In this document: one piece after another, positions 1 through 6,604 of the stretch | Position numbering within the stretch: the first letter of the stretch is position 1 | Layout of the letters: every line of letters begins with the position of its first letter | Source: Halomonas halocynthiae DSM 14573 | Lineage (GTDB): Bacteria > Pseudomonadota > Gammaproteobacteria > Pseudomonadales > Halomonadaceae | Length of the DNA: 64,000 nucleotides | Assembly: GCF_000425725.1 (NCBI RefSeq) | Contig: NZ_KE384440.1 | Location: forward strand, 256,317 to 320,316 | Direction: 5' to 3' | The notes under the pieces: generated by a model | Told to the model about the DNA's origin: nothing | Databases searched by the model: none | What the model saw: the letters and a program-made list of their open reading frames with translations, nothing else | Translations under genes and position numbers: made by a program

Positions 1-692
1 AACTGAATGGCATGCTGGCGCCGTACACGCTCAACGTAATCGCAGTCACCGGCTCGGTTGTTCTTGGCCATGTCACGGCTGTGCTTTCTCGCTTGCTTGA
101 GCTTTTCGCCGGCGTCCTTATGGGAGAAATCTTCGGCCAAATCATCGAGTAGGCTGATATTGGGTACGATGTAGTCGTCACGGTAGCCTTCGATAATGTT
201 GCGCATAGCCTTGGCGGTCTGTTCGTAGTGCTTAGCATCTTCTACGGCTTTAAGTGCGTTACCGGCGGTTTCTTCTGCCTGTCGGCGGGCATCGTCAATG
301 ATTTTGCGAGCCTGCTCATCAGCCAGCGCGACCACTGCCTCGGCTTTCTCTCGGGCATTTTTCCCTTGGGCGCGGCCTTCGCTAATGATACGCCGTTTCT
401 CGTGCTCAGCCTCGGAGCGCACATCATCTGCTGCCAGTTTTGCCTTGGCCAATAATTTCTTGGCATATTGTTCGGCATGCTGCTTTATTTCCTCAGCGCG
501 CTGCTTGAGCTCCTTAGCATATTCATCGGCGTCATGAACTTTTTCATATTGCCAAAGGTGCTCTGTAGATGCTTGTAGTTGGTCAAGATCCTTGTCTTTT
601 TGCTTAGCTTTGCGCCAATAGACTAGAGTCATTATCCAGCCGGAAAAAGCCAAGATAGCTATGATCAGTAGGACAATAGTGCCCTCAGGCAT
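1..692 (-). CDS. DUF4041 protein, SNIPE-like, C-terminus outside window
   Basis: Reading the minus strand from an ATG at 692 gives 230 open codons that run off the left edge. Upstream is a good ribosome site (AAGGGGAG). Residues about 4-25 form one transmembrane helix, followed by a long charged coiled coil (about 30-150). From about residue 160 the sequence matches my recollection of DUF4041: GYG at 169-171, then DDYIVPNISLLDDLAE and, near the edge, GDCDYVERVRRQ. SNIPE anti-phage proteins join an N-terminal membrane anchor, DUF4041 and a C-terminal GIY-YIG nuclease; the nuclease part, if present, lies beyond position 1. Inferred role: defence of the lysogen against other phages during DNA entry. 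DUF4041 proteins lacking the nuclease also exist, so function remains open. Confidence 0.7.
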   Translation of the reverse strand, partial: MPEGTIVLLIIAILAFSGWIMTLVYWRKAKQKDKDLDQLQASTEHLWQYEKVHDADEYAKELKQRAEEIKQHAEQYAKKLLAKAKLAADDVRSEAEHEKRRIISEGRAQGKNAREKAEAVVALADEQARKIIDDARRQAEETAGNALKAVEDAKHYEQTAKAMRNIIEGYRDDYIVPNISLLDDLAEDFSHKDAGEKLKQARKHSRDMAKNNRAGDCDYVERVRRQHAIQ

Positions 693-881
693 GGCGCTCC
701 CCTTATGTGAACTTGTGTTGTTGAAAGAACTATTGTGCCATAGAGGGGCATGACTTTATGTAAGACGTTGGCGATGGAGTGCGCGACCCGGTGGGTGGGG
801 TGAAGCGGGGAGAAGGGTTGTATCGAACAAGCACAAAACCCCGCCCCCGAGGGCGGGGGAAGAGATAATAGCTAGGGTGGC
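693..881. other. intergenic region between DUF4041 and DUF6941 genes
   Basis: No gene is seen. It holds the probable promoter and ribosome site of the leftward DUF4041 gene near 693-760 and the terminator of the DUF6941 gene at 835-860. Confidence 0.5.
835..860 (-). terminator. rho-independent terminator of DUF6941/toxin-antitoxin unit
   Basis: CCCCGCCC (839-846) pairs with GGGCGGGG (851-858). On the minus strand the stem is followed by a TTTT run (835-838 read in reverse). It sits just after the stop of the DUF6941 gene. Confidence 0.75.
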
Positions 882-1298
882 TTATTCAGTTGGTGCGGGC
901 GCTTGAGTGATATCCAAAGGGATCGACTGCAGGGGCTCTCCGTCGGCTGTTACGACAAGCGATATAACGCAAGGCTCAGTAATATTCAGTGGTGAGAAAA
1001 TGAGGTTGCCTTGAATAACGCCTGGAGACTCTTCCAGCCAGCTGTCACTTTCACCGAAGCGGTCCGGCTCAATCTCTGTTTGAGCGATTGTGGTTTCGCC
1101 CAACAAAACATCTATCGACATGTGCTTAATTGGTCGGGCTCGATCAAACGTACAGAAAACAGACAAGCACAGCTTTGGAAGGGTGGCTGGAAGTTGCTCT
1201 ACCTGTAGGTTGTTCGAATAGACACCCACAAATGTCAGCTTATCCCCGACTTCTTGGCGAATATCGTCACAAAAAATATTGAATAGGCTGCGGGTCAT
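882..1298 (-). CDS. DUF6941 family protein
   Basis: 138 residues. The N-terminus (IFCDDIRQEVGDKLTFVGVY) and the later LPATLPKLCLSVF follow the pattern I recall for DUF6941, a small family of unknown function common in phages and bacteria. No signal peptide or membrane helix is visible. The ATG overlaps the end of the upstream antitoxin gene by four bases, so it is probably translated with the toxin-antitoxin pair from the same leftward transcript. No biochemical role can be stated. Confidence 0.6.
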   Translation of the reverse strand: MTRSLFNIFCDDIRQEVGDKLTFVGVYSNNLQVEQLPATLPKLCLSVFCTFDRARPIKHMSIDVLLGETTIAQTEIEPDRFGESDSWLEESPGVIQGNLIFSPLNITEPCVISLVVTADGEPLQSIPLDITQAPAPTE

Positions 1299-1747
1299 TT
1301 CTGTGAGCTCTCAAATGCGCTGCGCTGGCGCTGCAGCATGGTATCTATGGTGTTCATGTCCACATCTAGTGTATCGCAGAGCTTACGCATTGTTTCCCAG
1401 GTCACATTCTCAGAGCCTCGTTCAATTCTGGCAACGTGAGACTGACTGGTGCCGAGAAGGGTGCTTAGCGTGGTCTGCGACCAGCCTTTTCTAAGCCGCA
1501 ATGATTTGACGGTATCGCCATCACCCCGCGACACCTGGTCAGCAATTCTTGCGCGCGCTCTTTCAAGGGCGGCTTTTTTTCTGGGGTTTTTCTCAGAATT
1601 AGCCACAACATCTTGAATGGAGGTGGCGCACCCAGGTGCCTGCGCGCGCTTGCTGTCTAGATGATACTCAAAGTCATACACCTTCTTCGCGAGGCGGCTA
1701 GATGGTGATTTGTGGCCACCCAGGCCGGCGCTAGTATATGTCGTCAT
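1295..1747 (-). CDS. XRE-family antitoxin (HigA-like)
   Basis: The start is placed at ATG 1747 (MTTYTSA...), not at the longer open frame to 1789, because it overlaps the toxin stop by 17 bases. About 150 residues. The C-terminal half is a Cro/C1-type helix-turn-helix: VKSLRLRKGWSQTTLSTLLGTSQ then SHVARIERGSENVTWETM. The N-terminal half is basic and probably contacts the toxin. Gene order toxin first, antitoxin second is typical of HigBA. The antitoxin is expected to neutralise the toxin and repress the shared promoter, where a TACCTAGGTA palindrome lies. Confidence 0.75.
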   Translation of the reverse strand: MTTYTSAGLGGHKSPSSRLAKKVYDFEYHLDSKRAQAPGCATSIQDVVANSEKNPRKKAALERARARIADQVSRGDGDTVKSLRLRKGWSQTTLSTLLGTSQSHVARIERGSENVTWETMRKLCDTLDVDMNTIDTMLQRQRSAFESSQK

Positions 1748-2132
1748 AGGCGGCCAGGATCCGCTGCGATATTGGGTGGTCTGTGTCATAGTTGAACTCC
1801 CTTGGAGCTATTGCTAGCACGTAATGTGCAGCTTGGCTTGGAATATAGGCATATACTACGCGCCATTTTTTACCTGAGTCTTCAAGCTCCCATGCCTTCA
1901 GGCGCCATAGATCCTTGCCTCTATTCCATAATCTCAACCATTTGCTAACGCTGTATTGCTGGCCTGGTAGCTTATATTTTCCTAAATCATGAATCAGCAG
2001 GTCATCTAAAAGACGCTGGTCACCCTTTATCTCCTCCAGCATAGCCTCGATGTAGGCTGCGGCATCTTCGTCATGCTCCCATAAATCTTCCAAATCCTGC
2101 TGTGCATCTATATGGATGAAAAGCTGCAGCAT
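1731..2132 (-). CDS. RelE/HigB-like toxin of a type II toxin-antitoxin system
   Basis: 133 residues. The small alpha/beta layout with DLGKYKLPGQQ, LWRLKAWELEDSGKKWRVVYAY and a C-terminal hydrophobic strand is typical of RelE/ParE-superfamily toxins; members cleave mRNA on the ribosome (HigB, RelE) or poison gyrase (ParE). Which subgroup applies cannot be decided here. The gene overlaps the antitoxin by 17 bases. The annotated ATG at 2132 lies inside a consensus-like -10 box, so either translation starts further in or transcription starts elsewhere. Confidence 0.65.
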   Translation of the reverse strand: MLQLFIHIDAQQDLEDLWEHDEDAAAYIEAMLEEIKGDQRLLDDLLIHDLGKYKLPGQQYSVSKWLRLWNRGKDLWRLKAWELEDSGKKWRVVYAYIPSQAAHYVLAIAPREFNYDTDHPISQRILAAYDDIY

Positions 2133-2159
2133 TATATCTACCTAGGTATATGTGGTCAA
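2131..2159 (-). promoter_or_regulatory. toxin-antitoxin promoter and operator
   Basis: On the minus strand TTGACC (2159-2154), a 17-base spacer and TATAAT (2136-2131) make a near-consensus sigma-70 promoter. The spacer contains the perfect palindrome TACCTAGGTA (2139-2148), an obvious operator candidate for antitoxin autorepression. The toxin ATG overlaps the -10 box. Confidence 0.65.
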
Positions 2160-2229
2160 TTTAGCTCAAGGCTAGCCAAACTGGCAAGCATCACTTCGGA
2201 TAACCCGCCCACTACAGCGTCGCCGGGGG

Positions 2230-3111
2230 TCATGCCGCCCCGTGCTGCTGCCACCATTCGATAGTTTGCTCAGCCAGGCCTGCGGTGGTGTCGTCACGCA
2301 GCACAGAAACGCCGGCATGCTGCAGGCGCTGCAGTTTCTCGCTGGCAGCCTCGTTGATACGGGCGTGTTCTTTGGCACTGAGGCCGCAGTCCTTGCCGGG
2401 TAGCAAGACAGAAAGCGAGGCGCGTCGCTTGGTTTGGCTGGTTATTAGGCTGAGGTCGGAGTGCGCTTGCAGAATGTTGTTCTCAACCACGATCGGGCTC
2501 TTGTACCAGGCGGAGGCGATCGAGCCCACGGCCTCTGAAGAGAGCAGCGGCACGTCAATATCAACAGTGTGACTGGTGGGCATTGTCAGCCGGTAGGGGC
2601 GCTCCTGGATGATGTGGCTGGCGCGCAGCCCCATGCGTTCGGTCATCAGCTGTAGCAGGGTATACCGAAGCTTGTGAGTAGAGCGGTACTTGAAGCGTGC
2701 GGGCTCGCGCTCTGTCCCAGGGCGCGCCAGCGTCACCACATCGGCGAAGAATTCATCAACAAGCGATTCGGCGCTCTCGCCGGCGGCATGTAGCGGTTGC
2801 CCGAGGCGAATGGTGTCACTGAGCTGACTACCAACCTCTCCGTGTGTGTCGACTAGGGTGGCCTCGATGTCCAGCAGGAGGTGCTCAACCATGCGCTGGT
2901 CTACGCGCTGGTCGTAAAGGCACTGTAGGCGGTCGAAGGTGTCCAGCATGCGGATCTCGACCTGCCCGGCATGGCTGAACATCACCCCAACGTTAAGGAA
3001 CTCGCAGGCGGTGTCGTCCAGGCACAGGCTGATAGTGCGCCAGTGTCCGGACACTGCCGGCGTTTCCTGGGGGGCAGAAAGTGCCTGTCTGAGCTTGCGG
3101 GCCACGTTCAT
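2230..3111 (-). CDS. DUF3037-like protein paired with HipA-like kinase
   Basis: 293 residues; the ATG overlaps the stop of the kinase gene (ATGA at 3108-3111), so translation is coupled. Near the N-terminus RTISLCLDDTACEFLNVGVM resembles the EFxNVGV motif of DUF3037, and the remainder is mixed alpha/beta without membrane helices. DUF3037 proteins are recurrently encoded beside HipA-like kinases in bacterial genomes, which suggests a working pair; the role of DUF3037 is unknown to me. The C-terminal part (to AEQTIEWWQQHGAA) may bind a partner. The family call rests on motif memory and context. Confidence 0.55.
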   Translation of the reverse strand: MNVARKLRQALSAPQETPAVSGHWRTISLCLDDTACEFLNVGVMFSHAGQVEIRMLDTFDRLQCLYDQRVDQRMVEHLLLDIEATLVDTHGEVGSQLSDTIRLGQPLHAAGESAESLVDEFFADVVTLARPGTEREPARFKYRSTHKLRYTLLQLMTERMGLRASHIIQERPYRLTMPTSHTVDIDVPLLSSEAVGSIASAWYKSPIVVENNILQAHSDLSLITSQTKRRASLSVLLPGKDCGLSAKEHARINEAASEKLQRLQHAGVSVLRDDTTAGLAEQTIEWWQQHGAA

Positions 3112-3983
3112 AGCAAGGTGCCTATTGCTGTGCGGTAGTGTTCCGGTTGAAGCCGGCTGGACAGGAAGCTTACCACGCGCCCAATGTCGTCTTCTTCCAT
3201 CATCAGGCGGGCAAGCGTTTCGCGGGCTGCTTTTTCTCCACTATCTTGAAAGTAGACGTTAAACCCATTATAGGCGACATGGCGCTGGCTTTGCGTCGGT
3301 AGCCGTCTACTCCAGGAGGGGTCGTTTTTTTCTATGAAGCCGATTAGCCGGTTGGTGCAAGTGGGCGGGGAGTTCGCGAGCTGGCTGGGCTTCCAGCTGG
3401 GGCCAATGAATAAGCGGCCATGATCAATCAGCATGAGCTGGCCATCGCGGCTTTGCAGCAGGTTGCCGGGGTGGCGATCGGAGTTGAGTGTCCATTCGTC
3501 GAACGAGGCGATGGCTGGCGCTTGGTCGTGCTTCGCTAGGTAGCGAGAGATTCGCTGAACAAGGCGGCTCTGAAGTTCCTCACTTGCCCCGTTCATATGA
3601 TGCTGTATGAGATTGGGGGTGCGCATGTCTTCACTGAACCAGGCAATGAATACTTCCTGGCGTTTGCCTTGGGGCGTCACGCTGTCGGCGTGCTGCAGCA
3701 CGTCTGCTGGAATGTAATCGCGCGGCAGCACGATAATCCCCGCGGTATGTGGCACTGGCAGGCCGCAGTATTTAGCCAGTATATAGCCTAGCGCCTCACT
3801 GACGACCTCCTGGTTATCGAGCACTTCTGTTCCGCACTCGATCATGTCAGGCAGCGGTTTGACGTAGCAGCGTCGTGATTCGCCTTCTATTTTCAAGCGG
3901 GCTTTGAAGATGGGGCTAATGCCGGTGTGCTCTGGTGCGGGAAGCTGACCCACCCAGTGCTCATGTGTCAGTAGGTGAATCAT
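3108..3983 (-). CDS. HipA-like serine/threonine kinase (HipA_2 type)
   Basis: The start is set at ATG 3983 (MIHLLTHEHW), which overlaps the repressor stop by 23 bases; 291 residues. The catalytic region shows FDEWTLNSDRHPGNLL at 161-176, where D169 would be the catalytic base and N174 a metal ligand, and LIDHGRLF around 186-192 in the place of the DFG-type motif. This N-x-D-R-x-x-x-N and IDHG pattern is that of the HipA-like kinase domain. HipA toxins phosphorylate tRNA synthetases or translation factors to arrest growth; the target here is unknown. It sits between an XRE repressor and a DUF3037 protein, an arrangement like hipBA with the phage repressor in the HipB position. Confidence 0.7.
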   Translation of the reverse strand: MIHLLTHEHWVGQLPAPEHTGISPIFKARLKIEGESRRCYVKPLPDMIECGTEVLDNQEVVSEALGYILAKYCGLPVPHTAGIIVLPRDYIPADVLQHADSVTPQGKRQEVFIAWFSEDMRTPNLIQHHMNGASEELQSRLVQRISRYLAKHDQAPAIASFDEWTLNSDRHPGNLLQSRDGQLMLIDHGRLFIGPSWKPSQLANSPPTCTNRLIGFIEKNDPSWSRRLPTQSQRHVAYNGFNVYFQDSGEKAARETLARLMMEEDDIGRVVSFLSSRLQPEHYRTAIGTLL

Positions 3984-4461
3984 CGTTTTCCAACTTTTTC
4001 TTGAGCCGTTCGTGCCTCTTGTTCTGTGGGGAAGGCTTGTTGGTGGGTGGTGTGGCGGCAATGCGTTTTGCTATGCGTTCCAGTAGTAGCAGGTCATCTT
4101 CGGTCAGGCGGCCTTCACGGGCTGCCTCGGCAATATGCTGCAGCGCCTTCTCAGAGCGCGGCGAGGCCAGTAGCGCCAGATCCTGGGCCCATTGTTCGGC
4201 TTGATGGTTGCTGCTGTGAGCGTTTGTATCAATGCGCGTGTCGTGATCGTAGTCCATCCAGCCGCTGGGCTTGTTAAAGCACGACTCAATGTGGCGAGCC
4301 ATTCGGCTGCCGATGTTCTTGGTCGGGTTCGCACCCATGATGCGACTCATTTGTGTGGGCTCGCGATCCACTCGGGCTGCAAATTGAGTGGTTCCGCCAG
4401 CCTGTTCAGCAAGCGTTCGCGCGTTCTCCAAGCGAATTTGTGCAATTTCTTTCATAAGCAT
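3961..4461 (-). CDS. prophage repressor, XRE family without protease domain
   Basis: 166 residues if ATG 4461 is used; a second ATG at 4455 is equally possible and neither has a clear Shine-Dalgarno site, so the mRNA may be leaderless. Residues about 5-65 form the DNA-binding domain seen in many phage repressors (ENARTLAEQAGGTTQFAARV ... EPTQMSRIMGANPTKNIGSR). The rest is helical and ends in a lysine-rich tail; there is no LexA/CI-type S24 self-cleavage domain. It is divergent from the Cro-like gene across an operator region. It should maintain lysogeny and may also act as the antitoxin partner of the HipA-like kinase downstream. Confidence 0.75.
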   Translation of the reverse strand: MLMKEIAQIRLENARTLAEQAGGTTQFAARVDREPTQMSRIMGANPTKNIGSRMARHIESCFNKPSGWMDYDHDTRIDTNAHSSNHQAEQWAQDLALLASPRSEKALQHIAEAAREGRLTEDDLLLLERIAKRIAATPPTNKPSPQNKRHERLKKKLENDDSPTDT

Positions 4462-4474
4462 ATTTGACGTCAAC

Positions 4475-4541
4475 TGTACTGCAAAGGTACAGAACCTTTA
4501 CGGTACATGTCTCCTCGATATAATATGTATCTAAATGGTAC
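4475..4541. promoter_or_regulatory. lysogeny switch: operators and rightward early promoter
   Basis: GGTAC half-sites occur at 4486-4490, 4502-4506 and 4537-4541 with TGTAC at 4475-4479. AAAGGT-ACAGA-ACCTTT (4483-4499) is a perfect 17-bp dyad. A rightward promoter is visible: TTTACG (4497-4502), 16 bases, TATAAT (4519-4524). The dyad overlaps the -35 box, as expected for repressor control of early transcription. Confidence 0.6.
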
Positions 4542-4560
4542 TTTTGAGGGCGCAGAGAAG

Positions 4561-4788
4561 ATGAGCACACCCCATCGCGACTACTGGAAATCGCTATCTG
4601 ACAGCGACCGGGAGCGCATCGCTAAGCATGCCGGGACCACGCCGGAATATCTCCGACAGGTGCTGGTGTATGAGCGCCAGCCAAGCGCATCGATGGCTAA
4701 GCGTCTGGAGCGAGCTTCTGGTGGGGCTCTGACGCGCCGATCCCTTCGCCCTGACCTCTTCGCAGACATGCAGGTGGTGCAGCCATGA
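4561..4788 (+). CDS. Cro/YdaS-type regulator
   Basis: 75 residues from ATG 4561, preceded by AGAGAAG; a longer frame from 4507 would start before the expected transcript start. WKSLSDSDRERIAKHAGTTP followed by EYLRQVLVYERQPSASMAKR is a compact helix-turn-helix, and the end (GALTRRSLRPDLF) is characteristic of Cro/YdaS-like proteins of lambdoid prophages. It is the first gene of the rightward operon and should oppose the repressor at the shared operators. Confidence 0.75.
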   Translation: MSTPHRDYWKSLSDSDRERIAKHAGTTPEYLRQVLVYERQPSASMAKRLERASGGALTRRSLRPDLFADMQVVQP

Positions 4789-4871
4789 ATTCAGTCTATA
4801 AGCGGCCCGCTCGTTTCGCATCGGCCACGGCGGGCGTGTGTGGATGTACAGGTGGGAATATGTACAGCTAT

Positions 4872-5369
4872 TCAGGCAATGCTTTTCATAAACCTCTCTC
4901 GCCAAGTCAGGGGCTGGATGTAGTCCGTCCTTCCGCGCTCCTTTACCGAGTCGTTGTAGGCCGGCACTCGAAGGCTCTCAATGTTCGGCGCTTCCCGCAT
5001 GGCGATCTGAAGGGCGCGGCTATCGAAGCTGGTGAGATCAAGGCTCTCGGCTTCGTTCAAAAGCGCCTGATACTCCCGCCTGGCGTCGATGCACTGTCGA
5101 GCTTTTCGTTCAGGGTAGATGACGAAGTCGAGCACTGTGCTCGCCGTGATCAACAGGCCACTGATGCCAGTAATCAGCGGCGTGGATGCGATAAAACCCG
5201 CGAATGCGGCACTGCCTGCGAACAGGCTGGTGAACTTGAAAAGCCCGGCCAGCCGTTTGTAGAAGCGCTCCTGCAGGATCATGTAGCGAACCGAGTACTT
5301 GGCGTCTCCTTGGGCTTCGTAAAGGGTGCGCTCGTCCGTTCTGGCGGCTGGGGTGTGCTGCTTTGTCAT
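4872..5369 (-). CDS. two-helix membrane protein, SLATT-like layout
   Basis: 165 residues on the minus strand inside the rightward early region. Two hydrophobic segments (about 44-63, LFKFTSLFAGSAAFAGFIAS, and about 66-85) are flanked by a charged amphipathic N-terminal arm and a longer cytosolic C-terminal arm starting YPERKARQCIDARREYQALL. This layout is that of SLATT-type and similar prophage membrane proteins, some of which are linked to conflict systems or superinfection exclusion. The ribosome site is GAGGCAGCACA. It is preceded by a 38-codon Pro-rich frame that probably shares its transcript. A 271-codon antisense frame across it looks like a shadow. Confidence 0.55.
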   Translation of the reverse strand: MTKQHTPAARTDERTLYEAQGDAKYSVRYMILQERFYKRLAGLFKFTSLFAGSAAFAGFIASTPLITGISGLLITASTVLDFVIYPERKARQCIDARREYQALLNEAESLDLTSFDSRALQIAMREAPNIESLRVPAYNDSVKERGRTDYIQPLTWRERFMKSIA

Positions 5370-5381
5370 TGTGCTGCCTCG

Positions 5382-5498
5382 CTACTGATTAGGCCTTTCT
5401 GGCGGCGGTGGAGGCGGTGTTCTCAGTGGCGGTGTGTAAGTCCGCCGATCTCCGTCGCCGCCATTCAGGCTGTGTTTTCTCGAATTCGTGTTTTTCAT
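5382..5498 (-). CDS. small proline-rich peptide upstream of membrane protein
   Basis: A 38-codon frame with ATG at 5498, preceded by GGAG at a good distance, and stop at 5382, 13 bases before the ATG of the membrane protein. The sequence starts MKNTNSRKHSLNGG and ends TPPLRTPPPPPERPNQ, basic then Pro-rich. I recognise no family. It may be a leader or small membrane-associated partner. A competing 61-codon frame in another phase lacks a ribosome site. A possible minus-strand promoter (TTCATA, 17 bases, TATAGG) lies upstream, between this frame and 5597. Confidence 0.4.
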   Translation of the reverse strand: MKNTNSRKHSLNGGDGDRRTYTPPLRTPPPPPPERPNQ

Positions 5499-5596
5499 GG
5501 GCGTTCTCCGTTGCGCTGTGTGGGCCTTTGGTTCGCACCCTATAGCTTACGCTGCGCGGCGTATGAACGCCCACCCTTTGCTAATGGAGGTGCAGC

Positions 5597-6604
5597 ATGA
5601 GCGAAGAACGTGCCTTCCGCGGCGTGTGGATCCCCGCCGAGATATGGCTGAATCGTGATCTATCACTGCAAGAGAAAGTGATGCTGATCGAGATTGACAG
5701 TCTGCAACACCCGCAAAAGGGATGTTTCAAGTCCAACAAGAAGCTGGCCGAGTTCTTTGGCCTATCGCCTAACCGTGTTTCCGAGGTGATCAGCTCCCTA
5801 AAGAAAAAGGGTTGGGTGACGGTTAAGCAGGTACGTGAAGGCAAGCAGATTGTCGAGCGTCGGATTTTTATGAATCGCCCGCTTGAGACGGCTGGCGCGG
5901 GTATTCGGAAAACCGAAGAGGGGTGTTCGGAAAATCGTGAGAACCCTATTCGAGAAACCGAAGAGGGGTATTCGGAAAAAGCGGCGAACCCTATTCGAAA
6001 TGTCGAAGAGGGGTATTCGGAAAACCGTGAAGAGAGGGGTTCAGGTTTAGGGGTTCAGTTAGAGGGGTCCAGTAAGAGTTCTTTCGCACCGGGGGCAAGC
6101 CCCGATGCAGCAGAGGGGGATTACCTGGGCGCTGACGAACCTCAACCGTCACCCGCTGGCGCTCACGAATCGGGGGCTGATCTGCTGGCGCGTATCCCTG
6201 CCGACATGCCTGGAACCCGTGACCCGAAAGCCAAGACGTTCAAACCGTGGGCCAACTACGCCTGTGCTTACCGCAAGCGTTACGGCACCTGGCCGGTGTG
6301 GAACCAGAAAACCGCCGGTCAGGTGAGCCAATTGGTCGACCGCGTGGGGGTTGAGCTGGCGCCCAAAGTGGCGGCGTTCTACCTGCAGATGAACAACCAG
6401 TTTTATCTCGCCAAGGTGCATGCCGTGTCGCTGCTGCTGGCTGACTGCGAAGCCATTGCCACGCAGTGCACCACGGGGCGTCAGGTGACGCAGGCGCAAG
6501 CCCGTCAAGCCGACAGCACTCAATCCAATCTCAGCAACCTGGAGCAGGCCAAGGCGCTGATGCGCCAGCGCCGTGCCCAGCAGGAGGGATCACCATGCCA
6601 CTGA
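5597..6604 (+). CDS. replication initiator, lambda O-like, with helix-turn-helix
   Basis: 335 residues; strong ribosome site GGAGGTGCAGC. The N-terminal 95 residues are a winged helix: FRGVWIPAEIWLNRDLSLQE, then SNKKLAEFFGLSPNRVSEVI and SSLKKKGWVTVKQ. Residues about 103-147 are three 15-residue repeats (PIRxxEEGYSENxxx) that are the coding reflection of 45-bp DNA iterons. The C-terminal part (from about 200) is a compact domain (FKPWANYACAYRKRYGTWPV) that probably contacts a helicase-loading partner. As with lambda O, the origin appears to lie inside the gene. The next gene overlaps by 10 bases. Confidence 0.7.
   Translation: MSEERAFRGVWIPAEIWLNRDLSLQEKVMLIEIDSLQHPQKGCFKSNKKLAEFFGLSPNRVSEVISSLKKKGWVTVKQVREGKQIVERRIFMNRPLETAGAGIRKTEEGCSENRENPIRETEEGYSEKAANPIRNVEEGYSENREERGSGLGVQLEGSSKSSFAPGASPDAAEGDYLGADEPQPSPAGAHESGADLLARIPADMPGTRDPKAKTFKPWANYACAYRKRYGTWPVWNQKTAGQVSQLVDRVGVELAPKVAAFYLQMNNQFYLAKVHAVSLLLADCEAIATQCTTGRQVTQAQARQADSTQSNLSNLEQAKALMRQRRAQQEGSPCH
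5902..6036. other. candidate phage replication origin: three 45-bp palindromic iterons
   Basis: Three direct repeats start at 5902, 5947 and 5992 with exact 45-base period. Each opens with a dyad: TTCGG-AAAA-CCGAA (5904-5917), TTCG-AGAAAC-CGAA (5949-5962) and TTCGA-AATG-TCGAA (5994-6007), followed by GAAGAGGGGTRTTCGGAAAA. The arms change together, which favours a protein-binding DNA site over a purely peptide repeat. Confidence 0.6.

Noticed and set aside
228..537. Plus-strand frames over the first 540 bases
   Set aside because: They are shadows of the minus-strand DUF4041 gene, which runs uninterrupted off the window edge.
1748..1789. N-terminal extension of the antitoxin to 1789
   Set aside because: The added residues look non-protein-like and the internal ATG at 1747 gives the usual short overlap with the toxin gene.
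5389..5574. 61-codon minus-strand frame
   Set aside because: No ribosome site, and it overlaps the better-placed 38-codon frame that leads into the membrane protein gene.
4785..5600. 271-codon plus-strand frame after the Cro-like gene with ATGA overlap
   Set aside because: It lies antisense to the membrane protein gene, has Cys/Arg-rich low-complexity composition and no domain; the minus-strand protein has clear membrane helices and a ribosome site.
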